This document shows, in pieces, positions 1 through 7,538 of a DNA stretch of 34,032 bases (its first letter is position 1; each line of letters begins with the position of its first letter). The notes beneath the pieces were generated by a model. The model saw nothing but the letters and a program-made list of their open reading frames with translations, was not told where the DNA came from and searched no databases. Origin of the DNA: Mageeibacillus sp. UBA1212 (lineage in GTDB: Bacteria; Bacillota; Clostridia; UBA1212). Location: positions 1 to 34,032 of the forward strand of contig DBXM01000010.1 in assembly GCA_002309655.1 (NCBI GenBank), read 5' to 3'. Both the position numbers and the translations under genes were made by a program.

Positions 1-21
1 TCCGGAGAGGCGCCGGCGGAG

Positions 22-72
22 GCGGCAGGCTGACCCGGGTTGCGGCAGGCTGCCTAAGGATGCGGCAGGCTG
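22..72. repeat. Three 11-bp direct repeats with exact 20-bp period
   Basis: GCGGCAGGCTG occurs at 22-32, 42-52 and 62-72, a start-to-start distance of exactly 20 bp. The intervening 9 bp differ. A 20-bp period is not a multiple of three, so this is unlikely to be a protein repeat. The array may continue to the left of the window. Confidence 0.8.
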
Positions 73-104
73 AAAACCTGTCATAAATAATAACTCATAA
101 ACGG

Positions 105-153
105 AACGGGAAACCAAAGGCCTTCAAGCGGGCGCCGGCGGTTTCCCGTTTTT
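105..153 (+). terminator. Intrinsic terminator of an upstream transcription unit
   Basis: An 11-bp perfect stem, AACGGGAAACC at 105-115 with GGTTTCCCGTT at 140-150, is followed by more T residues to 153. The 24-nt loop is GC-rich. It lies well upstream of the rpsJ promoter, so it should end whatever unit enters the window from the left. No gene for that unit is visible in the first 100 bases. Confidence 0.8.
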
Positions 154-263
154 GCGCGGATGTATCTTGCGCCGCCGGCGGCCTGCGGCGTTAACGCTTT
201 TTCGCAGCACGTCCAAAAGCCTGGGAAGCGGTTTGAAAAAACGGGGGCCGGACGGCATTTGAG

Positions 264-347
264 AAAAAAACATATTGAAAAACATATTGAAAAAGGCTGA
301 AAAAGTTAAAAAAACCGCTTGCAAAGCAAATCCGAATGTGTTACAAT
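264..347 (+). promoter_or_regulatory. S10 operon promoter with phased A-tracts upstream
   Basis: A -35 box TTGCAA at 319-324 and a -10 box TACAAT at 342-347 are separated by 17 bp. Directly upstream are five A-tracts (264-270, 278-282, 290-294, 300-304, 308-314) at roughly helical spacing, including a 12-bp tandem repeat at 270-293. This resembles an UP element, or a curved segment that boosts strong promoters. Transcription would start near 354. Confidence 0.7.
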
Positions 348-353
348 GGTCGG

Positions 354-680
354 CGTGTGGCCTGACAGACGAGGAAGTTTGAGATTGCTGCATCGATAAT
401 CAGACATCGCCAAAGCGCTTTTATCCGATCAATAAACGGTGCGGAGGCGGCGGAAGAAAGTCGTTTTGCAGGTAACTCAGACGGAGAATGTCCGGTTCAG
501 AGAAACCGGGCGGCGTGTCACTGTATTAGCGAAATGAGTTTTGTTCATGCAGTAAAACCAGGTTGAAATCTTCCATGAGGTAGATAATTCAATTTGGATT
601 TTTTATGCGGCAAGAGTTAAACGCACGGTAGCGTGTACAAGTGTCGAGGTTGCCAAAGAATGTCATCATGTAAGGAGATT
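354..680 (+). promoter_or_regulatory. Long 5' leader of the S10 operon
   Basis: About 330 nt lie between the predicted transcription start and rpsJ with no convincing gene. Visible foldable parts are a hairpin CCGGTT/AACCGG at 492-509, and a GGCAA/TTGCC helix (609-613 with 650-654) enclosing an ACGC/GCGT hairpin at 621-634. S10 leaders in other bacteria are sites of ribosomal-protein autoregulation. That this one does the same is inference; I do not recognise a known leader class in it. Confidence 0.45.
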
Positions 681-685
681 TAAAA

Positions 686-1000
686 ATGGCTAAACAGAAA
701 TTGAGAATTAAGTTAAAATCGTACGATTTCCAGCTGCTCGACCAGTCTGCTCAGAAGATCGTGGATACCGCCCGCAGGACCGGCTCACAGGTTTCCGGAC
801 CCATCCCGCTTCCCACCGAGAAAGAGGTAGTGACGATCCTCCGTGCCGTTCACAAGTACAAGGACGCCAGAGAGCAGTTCGAACTTAGGACTCACAAAAG
901 ACTTATCGACGTTATCATGCCTTCGAAGGCGACTGTCGACGCTCTTATGAAGCTCGACATTCCCGCGGGCATTGAGATCGAGATGAGCGTTAAGCACTGA
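686..1000 (+). CDS. rpsJ: 30S ribosomal protein S10 (NusE)
   Basis: This 104-residue protein is full length for S10, which sits in the 30S head and also acts as NusE in transcription antitermination complexes. The stretch PLPTEKEVVTILRAVHKYKD followed by an EQFELRTHKRLID segment is typical of the family. An AAGGAGATT ribosome binding site precedes the ATG. It is the first gene of the cluster, after a long leader, and is followed by an unusually long 137-nt gap before rplC. Confidence 0.98.
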   Translation: MAKQKLRIKLKSYDFQLLDQSAQKIVDTARRTGSQVSGPIPLPTEKEVVTILRAVHKYKDAREQFELRTHKRLIDVIMPSKATVDALMKLDIPAGIEIEMSVKH

Positions 1001-1066
1001 TTCACGGGGCTTAACAGCATTTAATGCCCGAGGTTGAAATTCCCAAGTTCAGCTGAAGGCGGCATT

Positions 1067-1114
1067 TGCCGGTCCCCAAAGGGACGGCAGGTCATGTTCG
1101 GCACGCGGCCGAAC
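1067..1114 (+). promoter_or_regulatory. Two consecutive hairpins between rpsJ and rplC
   Basis: Hairpin A at 1067-1089 pairs TGCC-G-GTCCC with GGGAC-GGCA around a CAAA loop, with one bulged G. Hairpin B at 1096-1114 pairs GTTCGGC with GCCGAAC around a 5-nt loop. Neither is followed by a T-run, so they are not intrinsic terminators. They end about 15 nt before the rplC ribosome binding site. A role in mRNA processing or translational control is inference. Confidence 0.5.
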
Positions 1115-1137
1115 CAATAACCACAGGAGGTAATATA

Positions 1138-1770
1138 ATGGAGAAATTTGTTTTGGGGACAAAAGTCGGTATGACTCAGATCTTCTCGCCCGACGGCGTC
1201 TGCACACCGGTAACGGTCGTCCTCGCAGGCCCCTGCAAGGTCATCCAGAAGAAGACTGTCGAGTCCGACGGCTACAACGCTGTCAAGATCGGTTTTGAAG
1301 AGCGCGACCTTAAGAAGCTCAACAAGCCCGAGGCAGGCGTTTTCAAAAAGATCAGCCTTGAACACGGCTATAAGTATCTCTGCGAGTTCAAGCCCGAGAA
1401 TATCGACGGCTACGAAGTCGGCAGCGATATCAACGTCAGCGTTTTCTCGGACGGAGACGCGGTGGACGTTAGCGGTACCTCAAAAGGCAAGGGCTTCGCG
1501 GGCGCCATCAAGCGCCACGGTCAGAAGATAGGCCCCAAGAGCCACGGTTCGAAATATCACCGCGGCGTCGGTTCCATGGGCCCCAACTCCGACCCCGGAC
1601 GCGTTCTGCCCGGCAAGAATATGCCCGGACACATGGGCAGCGAGAGAGTAACTGTGCAGAACCTTACGGTCGTTAAGGTCGACGCCGAGAGAAATCTCCT
1701 CCTCATCAAGGGCGCCGTTCCCGGCCCCAAGGGCAGTCTTCTTGAGATAACGGATTCCGTTAAGGCTTGA
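1138..1770 (+). CDS. rplC: 50S ribosomal protein L3
   Basis: L3 (210 residues) binds 23S rRNA near its 3' end and reaches toward the peptidyl transferase centre. The conserved central segment is present: KGKGFAGAIKRHG, then SHGSKYHRGVGSMGP, PGRVLPGKNMPGHMG and VTVQNLTVVKVD. The reading frame is open upstream to 1066. I chose the ATG at 1138 because AGGAGG lies just before it and the protein then begins MEKFVLGTKVGMTQIF, a normal L3 start. Confidence 0.98.
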   Translation: MEKFVLGTKVGMTQIFSPDGVCTPVTVVLAGPCKVIQKKTVESDGYNAVKIGFEERDLKKLNKPEAGVFKKISLEHGYKYLCEFKPENIDGYEVGSDINVSVFSDGDAVDVSGTSKGKGFAGAIKRHGQKIGPKSHGSKYHRGVGSMGPNSDPGRVLPGKNMPGHMGSERVTVQNLTVVKVDAERNLLLIKGAVPGPKGSLLEITDSVKA

Positions 1771-1784
1771 TAGGAGGTAGAATC

Positions 1785-2408
1785 ATGGCAACTGCTAAAG
1801 TTTACAACATGTCCGGTGAGTTCATCGAAGAAATCACCCTCGACGAGAACGTTTTCGGCATCGAGCCTAACACTGCCGCCGTTCACACAGTCGTAGTCAA
1901 CACTCTGGCCAACAGACGCCAGGGCACCCAGTCCGCGAAGACGAAGAGCGAAGTCAGCGGCGGCGGCAAGAAGCCCTACAGACAGAAGGGCACCGGCCGC
2001 GCACGTCAGGGTTCGATCAGGTCCGCACAGTGGATCCACGGCGGAATCATTTTCGCGCCGAAGCCGAGAAGCTACAGATTCACGGTCAACAAGAAAGTCA
2101 GACGCCTCGCGATGCTTTCCGTGCTCTCTTCCAGAGCGGCCGAAGAGTCGATCGTCGTTCTCGACAAGCTCGAACTGGATGAAATCAAGACCAAGAAGAT
2201 CGTCTCGCTCTGCAAGGCGCTCAAGCTTGACACAAGCGCGCTTCTCGTAACCGCGGATCCGGACCTCACCGTTGTCAAATCGGCGAGAAACATTCCCGGC
2301 GTCGACGCGACGTTCGTCGGAACGATCAACGTTTACGACATTCTGCGCCACGAGAAACTCGTCCTCACCAGGGACGCGCTCGGTAAATTATCGGAGGTGT
2401 ACGCATGA
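1785..2408 (+). CDS. rplD: 50S ribosomal protein L4
   Basis: L4 (207 residues) binds 23S rRNA domain I, and its loop lines the peptide exit tunnel. The loop sequence is visible: RRQGTQSAKTKSEVSGGG, then KKPYRQKGTGRARQGS and the following IHGGIIFAPKPRSY. In some bacteria L4 represses its own operon. The ATG at 1785 follows TAGGAGG and is preferred to the in-frame start at 1767, which would overlap the rplC stop. The stop overlaps the rplW start as ATGA. Confidence 0.98.
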   Translation: MATAKVYNMSGEFIEEITLDENVFGIEPNTAAVHTVVVNTLANRRQGTQSAKTKSEVSGGGKKPYRQKGTGRARQGSIRSAQWIHGGIIFAPKPRSYRFTVNKKVRRLAMLSVLSSRAAEESIVVLDKLELDEIKTKKIVSLCKALKLDTSALLVTADPDLTVVKSARNIPGVDATFVGTINVYDILRHEKLVLTRDALGKLSEVYA

Positions 2409-2764
2409 AAGACTATGAAGTTATAATCCGTCCGCACGTTACTGAAAAGACCAGCGCGGAAGCGGCTGAAGGCAAGTACACGTTCATCGTTGCCGAGAAA
2501 GCCACGAAAATCGATATTAAAAAGGCTGTCGAGAACCTTTTCAGCGTGAAAGTCCTCTCCGTCAACACGATCCGTTACGACGGCAAGAAGAAGACCCGCA
2601 GACAGAACTCCGGCGCCGTTGTGGGATACACCGCGAGCTACAAGAAAGCGATCGTCACGATCGACAGAGACCCCGCGGACGTCACCTACATGGGCAAGGG
2701 CGGAAAGGTCGTCAAGGCAGACAAGAAACTCAAGAACTCCATCGAAGAGTTCGGCGTGCAATAA
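2405..2764 (+). CDS. rplW: 50S ribosomal protein L23
   Basis: L23 sits at the exit-tunnel mouth and docks trigger factor and SRP. The N-terminal IIRPHVTEKTSAEA and the motif KKAVENLFSVKVLSVNT are typical. At 119 residues it is about 20 longer than the usual 95-100; the excess lies in the C-terminal half, ending KADKKLKNSIEEFGVQ. It overlaps rplD by four bases (ATGA), so the two are probably translationally coupled. Confidence 0.97.
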   Translation: MKDYEVIIRPHVTEKTSAEAAEGKYTFIVAEKATKIDIKKAVENLFSVKVLSVNTIRYDGKKKTRRQNSGAVVGYTASYKKAIVTIDRDPADVTYMGKGGKVVKADKKLKNSIEEFGVQ

Positions 2765-2782
2765 TGCAGGAGGGAATGAATA

Positions 2783-3616
2783 ATGGGTATTAAAAAATAC
2801 AATCCTACAACTCCGGGCAGAAGAGGAATGACCGTTTCCGATTTTTCCGAAATCACCGGAAAGAGCAGCGTCAAGTCCCTGCTCGCCCCCGTTAAGAAGC
2901 ATGCCGGCCGCAACTCTTACGGCAAGATCACCGTCAGGCATCACGGCGGCGGCGCCAAGAGGAAGTACAGAATCATCGACTTCAAGCGCAACAAGGACGG
3001 AATGCCCGCGAACGTTATCGCGATCGAGTACGACCCGAACAGAAGCGCAAACATCGCTCTTCTCGCTTACCAGGACGGCACCAAGACCTACATCCTTCAG
3101 CCGGAAGGCCTGAAGGTGGGCGACACGGTCTTCTCCGGCGCGCAGGCCGACATCAAACCCGGCAACGCGCTCCCGCTCGAGAACATCCCGCTCGGTACTC
3201 TGGTTCACAACGTCGAGATGAAGCCCGGCAAGGGCGGTCAGCTCGCGAGGTCCGCAGGCGTCTACGCACAGCTCATGGCGAAAGAGAACGGCTTTGCCCA
3301 GCTGAGACTCGGCTCCGGCGAAGTCAGAATGATCCCGCTCAACTGCAAGGCGACCATCGGAACCGTTGGAAATGCCGAACACGAGAACATCAAGATCGGC
3401 AAGGCCGGCCGCAAGAGATGGATGGGCGTTAGACCCACGGTCCGCGGCGTCGTTATGAACCCCTGCGATCACCCGCACGGCGGCGGCGAAGGCAAGTCTC
3501 CTGTCGGTATGCCGAGCCCTGTTACCCCTTGGGGTAAGCCGGCTCTCGGTTACAAGACCAGGAAGAAGAACAAGGCTTCCAACAAGTACATTGTTAGAAG
3601 AAGAAACGCGAAGTAA
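2783..3616 (+). CDS. rplB: 50S ribosomal protein L2
   Basis: L2 (277 residues, normal length) joins the subunits and supports peptidyl transferase activity. The segment HHGGGAKRKYRIIDFKR and the C-terminal DHPHGGGEGKSPVGMPSP, which holds the conserved histidine, are both present, followed by a basic tail. An AGGAGGG ribosome binding site precedes the ATG, 18 nt after the rplW stop. Confidence 0.98.
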   Translation: MGIKKYNPTTPGRRGMTVSDFSEITGKSSVKSLLAPVKKHAGRNSYGKITVRHHGGGAKRKYRIIDFKRNKDGMPANVIAIEYDPNRSANIALLAYQDGTKTYILQPEGLKVGDTVFSGAQADIKPGNALPLENIPLGTLVHNVEMKPGKGGQLARSAGVYAQLMAKENGFAQLRLGSGEVRMIPLNCKATIGTVGNAEHENIKIGKAGRKRWMGVRPTVRGVVMNPCDHPHGGGEGKSPVGMPSPVTPWGKPALGYKTRKKNKASNKYIVRRRNAK

Positions 3617-3633
3617 TCATGGAGGACTGAATC

Positions 3634-3918
3634 ATGGGTAGATCATTGAAAAAAGGACCGTTCGTCGACCAGAAGCTGCTCGCCAGAATCAAGGCCATGA
3701 ACGAGAAAAACGAAAAGGTTGTTATCAAGACCTGGTCCAGAGCTTCCACGATTTTCCCCGATATGGTGGGACATACGATCGCCGTTCACGACGGAAGGAA
3801 GCACGTTCCGGTCTATATCAACGAGGAAATGGTTGGCCACAAGCTCGGTGAGTTTGCGATAACCAGAACGTTCCGCGGACACGCCAAGAGCGAGAAGTCC
3901 AGCGGCGTCAAGAAGTAA
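3634..3918 (+). CDS. rpsS: 30S ribosomal protein S19
   Basis: S19 (94 residues, normal length) lies in the 30S head close to S13 and the A-site finger. Family signatures RSLKKGPFVDQKLL, IKTWSRAS and the GHKLGEFAITRTFRGH segment are intact. The ATG follows GGAGGAC at close spacing. Gene order rplB-rpsS-rplV is the standard one. Confidence 0.98.
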   Translation: MGRSLKKGPFVDQKLLARIKAMNEKNEKVVIKTWSRASTIFPDMVGHTIAVHDGRKHVPVYINEEMVGHKLGEFAITRTFRGHAKSEKSSGVKK

Positions 3919-3936
3919 TGAAGGGAGGCAATTTTC

Positions 3937-4425
3937 GTGGGAAGAAAGAAATTCACTGAAGAAGAGCTTCTCGCAAAGCGCGACGAGCTCATCGAGATGT
4001 ACTCGACACAGACCCCGAAGAGCCGCAAGCCCTTCGTGCTCACCAAGAGAGAGCGCAAGCTGCTCGGTATCGGAAGAGACCAGGGCAAGGCCACTCTCAG
4101 ATTCGCGGGTGTAGCCCCCAGGAAGGTCAAGATCGTTCTCGACCTCATCAAGGGCAAGCCCATTGACGAAGCCTACGCTATCGTCCGTTACACTCCGAAG
4201 GCCGCTTCCGAGATCATCTACAAACTGCTCAGATCCGCGGAAGCCAACGCCGTCAACAACTTCGGACTCAACCCCGACAAGCTCTACGTCGCGGAAGCGT
4301 TCGCGAACTCCGGTTCGATCCTTAAGAGAATGCAGCCCGTTTCCCGCGGCCGCGGCAACAGGATCAACAAGAGAACGAGCCACATTACCGTAGTTGTCAA
4401 AGAGAAGAGTGAAGAGGAGGCATAA
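3937..4425 (+). CDS. rplV: 50S ribosomal protein L22 with N-terminal extension
   Basis: The L22 core occupies about residues 50-160: RFAGVAPRKVKIVLDLIKGK, the AEANAVNNFGLNPDKLYVAEA segment, and the RMQPVSRGRGNRINKRTSH hairpin that lines the exit tunnel. Ahead of it are about 50 residues not found in ordinary 110-residue L22: acidic-basic, probably helical, beginning MGRKKFTEEELLAKRDELIE. The start is GTG at 3937, with AGGGAGG nine bases upstream and no other ribosome binding site nearer the core, so the extension appears genuinely translated. Confidence 0.95.
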   Translation: MGRKKFTEEELLAKRDELIEMYSTQTPKSRKPFVLTKRERKLLGIGRDQGKATLRFAGVAPRKVKIVLDLIKGKPIDEAYAIVRYTPKAASEIIYKLLRSAEANAVNNFGLNPDKLYVAEAFANSGSILKRMQPVSRGRGNRINKRTSHITVVVKEKSEEEA

Positions 4426-4427
4426 TT

Positions 4428-5087
4428 ATGGGACAGAAAGTTAATCCTCACGGACTTAGAGTCGGCATCATCAAAGACTGGGATTCCAAGTGGTATGCCA
4501 ACAAGAAAGAATATTCCACATTCCTCGTAGAGGACAATAAGGTAAGAAAGTTCGTCAAGACGAAGTACTATGACGCCGGCGTCTCCAGGATCAGACTTGA
4601 GAGGCAGAACAACAAGCTTACCGTCAACATCGACGTGGCGAAGCCCGGCATGGTCATCGGCCAGAAGGGCGCCAACAAGGCGATCCTCGTTGACGAGCTC
4701 AAGAAACTCACCGGACGCGACATCGTGGTTAACGTTTTCGAAGTCAAGCAGAGAGACCTCAGCGCGCAGCTCTGTGCGGAGGACATCGCCCTCCAGCTCG
4801 AGAAGCGCATTGCCTTCAGGAGAGCCATGAAGCAGGTCATGAGCAGAGCAATGAAATCCGGCGCTCTGGGCATCAAGACCGCCTGCTCCGGACGTCTCGG
4901 CGGCGCTGAGATCGCCCGCACGGAGCACTATCACGAGGGCACCATCCCGCTGCAGACACTCAGAGCCGACATCGACTACGGCTTTGCCGAGGCCAAAACG
5001 ACCTACGGCAGAATCGGTGTCAAGGTCTGGATCTACAAGGGCGAGGTTCTTCCCGCTCCGAAGAAAACAGAAGGAGGCGCTAACTAA
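4428..5087 (+). CDS. rpsC: 30S ribosomal protein S3
   Basis: S3 (219 residues, normal length) forms part of the mRNA entry channel and its helicase activity. The KH domain is clear at GMVIGQKGANKAILVDEL, and the C-terminal domain carries SGRLGGAEIARTEHYHEGTI. The N-terminus MGQKVNPHGLRVGIIKDW is characteristic. It begins two bases after rplV ends, with GAGGAGG inside the end of rplV. Its stop overlaps the rplP start by one base (TAATG). Confidence 0.98.
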   Translation: MGQKVNPHGLRVGIIKDWDSKWYANKKEYSTFLVEDNKVRKFVKTKYYDAGVSRIRLERQNNKLTVNIDVAKPGMVIGQKGANKAILVDELKKLTGRDIVVNVFEVKQRDLSAQLCAEDIALQLEKRIAFRRAMKQVMSRAMKSGALGIKTACSGRLGGAEIARTEHYHEGTIPLQTLRADIDYGFAEAKTTYGRIGVKVWIYKGEVLPAPKKTEGGAN

Positions 5088-5527
5088 TGTTACTTCCGAA
5101 GAGAGTTAAACACAGAAAACAGCAGAGAGGCAGAATGACCGGCAGAGCCTACCGCGGAAACAAGGTTTCCTACGGCGAGTACGGACTTCAGGCTGTCGAA
5201 TGCGGATGGATAACAGGAAATCAGATCGAGGCCGCGCGTATCGCGATCAACCGTTTCATCAAGAGAGGCGGTAAGGTCTGGATCAAGATTTTCCCCGACA
5301 AGCCGATCACGAAGAAACCGGCCGAGACCCGAATGGGTTCCGGTAAGGGTTCCCCGGAGTACTGGGTAGCGGTCGTCAAGCCGGACAGGGTTATCTTCGA
5401 GATAGCCGGCGTTGATGAAGAGACTGCCCGCGAGGCGCTCAGACTGGCGTCGTACAAGCTTCCGATCAAGTGCAAGTTCATCGCACGCGAGACCGAAGCC
5501 GCTGAAAGTGCTGAAAGTGAGGTATGA
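5087..5527 (+). CDS. rplP: 50S ribosomal protein L16
   Basis: L16 (146 residues) contacts A-site tRNA and organises the large-subunit functional core. Conserved pieces are PKRVKHRKQQRGRMTG at the N-terminus, then RKGGK-type basic segments, PAETRMGSGKGSPEYWVAVV and ALRLASYKLPIKCKFI. The ribosome binding site AAGGAGG lies in the end of rpsC. The overlap with rpsC suggests coupled translation. Confidence 0.98.
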   Translation: MLLPKRVKHRKQQRGRMTGRAYRGNKVSYGEYGLQAVECGWITGNQIEAARIAINRFIKRGGKVWIKIFPDKPITKKPAETRMGSGKGSPEYWVAVVKPDRVIFEIAGVDEETAREALRLASYKLPIKCKFIARETEAAESAESEV

Positions 5528-5529
5528 TC

Positions 5530-5736
5530 ATGAAGGCGAAAGAATATAACGAGAAACTGGCCGGAATGTCCCTCGAGGAACTCAAGGCAGAGGAAGAGAG
5601 CCTCAAGACCCAGCTCTTCAAGCTCCGCTTCCAGCAGGCAACAACTTACATGGACAACCCGCTTCAGCTCAGACTTATCAAGCGCGACATCGCGAGAGTG
5701 AAGACGGCAATTTCCGCCAAGAGCAACAAGGCTTAA
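5530..5736 (+). CDS. rpmC: 50S ribosomal protein L29
   Basis: L29 (68 residues from this start) is a small helical-hairpin protein next to L23 at the exit tunnel. The segments ELKAEEESLKTQLFKLRFQQAT and NPLQLRLIKRDIARVKTAI are typical. An in-frame ATG at 5524 overlaps the rplP stop, but the ribosome binding site GTGAGGT ends one base before it. The ATG at 5530 sits seven bases away and is the better start. Confidence 0.96.
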   Translation: MKAKEYNEKLAGMSLEELKAEEESLKTQLFKLRFQQATTYMDNPLQLRLIKRDIARVKTAISAKSNKA

Positions 5737-5754
5737 TAAAGGAGGTAGATGATT

Positions 5755-6012
5755 TTGTCAGACAGAAATTTGAGAAAGACACGCGTCGGCAAAGTAGTGA
5801 GCGACAAGATGGATAAGACGATCGTAGTCGCGGTAGTCGACAGCGTAAAGCATCCTCTTTATAAGAAGATCGTCAAGACCACCTATAAGCTTAAGGCTCA
5901 TGACGAGAAGAACGAAGCAGGCATCGGTGATACCGTTCTGGTTATGGAAACCAGGCCTCTCAGCAAGGACAAGCGCTGGAGACTGGTCGAAATCATCGAG
6001 AAGGCGAAGTAA
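5755..6012 (+). CDS. rpsQ: 30S ribosomal protein S17 (TTG start)
   Basis: S17 (85 residues) is an OB-fold primary binder of 16S rRNA. The sequence SDRNLRKTRVGKVVSDKMDK, ending the N-terminal strand, is almost the textbook start of the family. The frame also has an ATG at 5749, but GGAGGT at 5741-5746 leaves only two bases there; TTG at 5755 is eight bases away and gives the standard N-terminus. Rare start-codon use may tune its output. Confidence 0.95.
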   Translation: MSDRNLRKTRVGKVVSDKMDKTIVVAVVDSVKHPLYKKIVKTTYKLKAHDEKNEAGIGDTVLVMETRPLSKDKRWRLVEIIEKAK

Positions 6013-6029
6013 TCTAAGGAGGGTTCGTA

Positions 6030-6398
6030 ATGATTCAGGTACAAACAAGACTTAAGGTTGCTGACAACACCGGCGCGAAAGAACTGATGTGCATTAAGGT
6101 CATCGGCGGCAGCAGAAGAAGATACGCCAACATCGGCGACACCATCGTCTGCTCCGTTAAGAATGCCGCCCCCGGCGGAATGGTCAAGAAGGGCGATGTC
6201 GTGAAGTGCGTCGTCGTTCGCACGAAGAGAGGCGTCAGGAGAGCCGACGGCACGTATATCCGCTTTGACGAGAACGCTGCCGTGCTCATCAAGGACGATC
6301 TCACTCCCCGCGGAACGCGTATCTTTGGGCCTGTCGCAAGAGAGCTCAGAGACAAAGACTTCATGAAGATCGTTTCGCTTGCCCCTGAGGTTCTGTAA
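6030..6398 (+). CDS. rplN: 50S ribosomal protein L14
   Basis: L14 (122 residues, exactly the usual size) lies at the subunit interface and is the target of the silencing factor RsfS. Recognised by TRLKVADNTGAKELMCIKV, the GGSRRRYANIGD segment, and FDENAAVLIKDDLTPRGTRI near the C-terminus. AAGGAGGG precedes the ATG. Confidence 0.98.
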   Translation: MIQVQTRLKVADNTGAKELMCIKVIGGSRRRYANIGDTIVCSVKNAAPGGMVKKGDVVKCVVVRTKRGVRRADGTYIRFDENAAVLIKDDLTPRGTRIFGPVARELRDKDFMKIVSLAPEVL

Positions 6399-6413
6399 TG
6401 TGGAGGTATTGAA

Positions 6414-6755
6414 ATGGCAAACTTAAACATCAAAAAAGGTGACAACGTAATGATCATCACCGGCGAAGACGCTGGCAAGAAGGGCAAGGTCCTCACGGTT
6501 CTTCCCGACGCCGAGCGCGTTGTCGTCGAAGGCAGAAACAAAGTAACCAAGCACCAGAAGCCGCGCAACCAGAGAGACGCCGGCGGTATCGTCGAGCGCG
6601 AGGCTTCCATTCACGTGTCGAACGTGATGGTCATTTGCCCGAAGTGCGGCAAACCGACCAAAACGGCTATCAAGCTGGTCGACGGCAAGTCGAAGAAGGT
6701 CCGCGTCTGCAAGAAGTGCGGCGCCGAGATCCCGACTGTCGACGGAACGAAGTAA
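6414..6755 (+). CDS. rplX: 50S ribosomal protein L24, zinc-ribbon form
   Basis: L24 (113 residues) initiates 50S assembly. The N-terminal KOW motif reads KKGDNVMIITGEDAGKKGKV, followed by the basic loop NKVTKHQKPRNQR. The C-terminal part has two CxxC pairs, in VICPKCGKP and RVCKKCGAE, so it likely binds zinc; many L24 proteins lack these cysteines. GGAGG precedes the ATG. Confidence 0.97.
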   Translation: MANLNIKKGDNVMIITGEDAGKKGKVLTVLPDAERVVVEGRNKVTKHQKPRNQRDAGGIVEREASIHVSNVMVICPKCGKPTKTAIKLVDGKSKKVRVCKKCGAEIPTVDGTK

Positions 6756-6777
6756 TGCATTTACGGAGGTATAGATA

Positions 6778-7317
6778 ATGTTAAGACTTAAAGAAAAATA
6801 CATTAACGAAGTAGCTCCCGCGATGCAGGAGAAATTCGGATACAAGAACGTCATGGAGATTCCGAAGCTCGTCAAGATCGTGGTCAACATGGGCCTCGGC
6901 GAGACCAAGGAGAACCCGAAGGCAGTCGAGTCCGCGGTCGCGGACCTCAAGGCGATCACCGGCCAGGCTCCGATCGTCACGAAAGCGAAGAGAAACATCG
7001 CCGCTTTCAAGCTCAGAGTCGGCATGCAGATCGGCTGCAAGGTCACGCTCCGCGAGGACAGAATGTACGCTTTCGCCGACAAACTGTTCAACATCGCGCT
7101 CCCGCGTATCAGAGACTTCCACGGCGTTCCCGCCAACTCGTTTGACGGACGCGGCAACTACGCTCTCGGTATTCGCGAACAGCTCATCTTCCCCGAGATC
7201 GAATACGATAAAATCGATCGCGTCAGAGGCATGGACATCGTTTTCGTAACGACGGCCAAGACCGATGAAGAGGCTAAAGAACTGCTCAGACTCATGGGCA
7301 TTCCCTTTGAGAAGTAA
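6778..7317 (+). CDS. rplE: 50S ribosomal protein L5
   Basis: L5 (179 residues, normal length) is part of the 5S rRNA particle in the central protuberance. Diagnostic segments are YKNVMEIPKLVKIVVNMGLG, the GQAPIVTKAKRNIAAFKLR stretch, and RGNYALGIREQLIFPEI. CGGAGGT lies ahead of the ATG. rpsZ follows after 14 nt, with its own AAGGAGG at the end of this gene. Confidence 0.98.
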   Translation: MLRLKEKYINEVAPAMQEKFGYKNVMEIPKLVKIVVNMGLGETKENPKAVESAVADLKAITGQAPIVTKAKRNIAAFKLRVGMQIGCKVTLREDRMYAFADKLFNIALPRIRDFHGVPANSFDGRGNYALGIREQLIFPEIEYDKIDRVRGMDIVFVTTAKTDEEAKELLRLMGIPFEK

Positions 7318-7331
7318 GGAGGTTGACAAAA

Positions 7332-7517
7332 ATGGCAAAGACTTCAATGAAAATCAAACAGCAGAGAGAGCCTAAGTTCAGCACAAGAGCTTACACGAGA
7401 TGCCAGATTTGCGGCCGCCCGCACTCTTACATGAGAAAATACGGTATCTGCCGTATCTGCTTCAGAGAGCTTGCTTACAAGGGACAGATTCCCGGCGTCA
7501 AGAAAGCCAGCTGGTAA
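7332..7517 (+). CDS. rpsZ: 30S ribosomal protein S14, type Z (zinc-binding)
   Basis: This 61-residue protein is the short zinc form of S14. Two CxxC pairs, in RCQICGRPH and GICRICFREL, form the zinc site, and the C-terminus GQIPGVKKASW is characteristic. The frame can be read from a TTG at 7323, but that codon lies inside the ribosome binding region; ATG at 7332 gives the normal MAKTSMKIKQQ start. Under zinc limitation such proteins are often replaced by a zinc-free paralogue encoded elsewhere. Confidence 0.98.
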   Translation: MAKTSMKIKQQREPKFSTRAYTRCQICGRPHSYMRKYGICRICFRELAYKGQIPGVKKASW

Positions 7518-7538
7518 TAACAGAAGGAGGAATGAACA

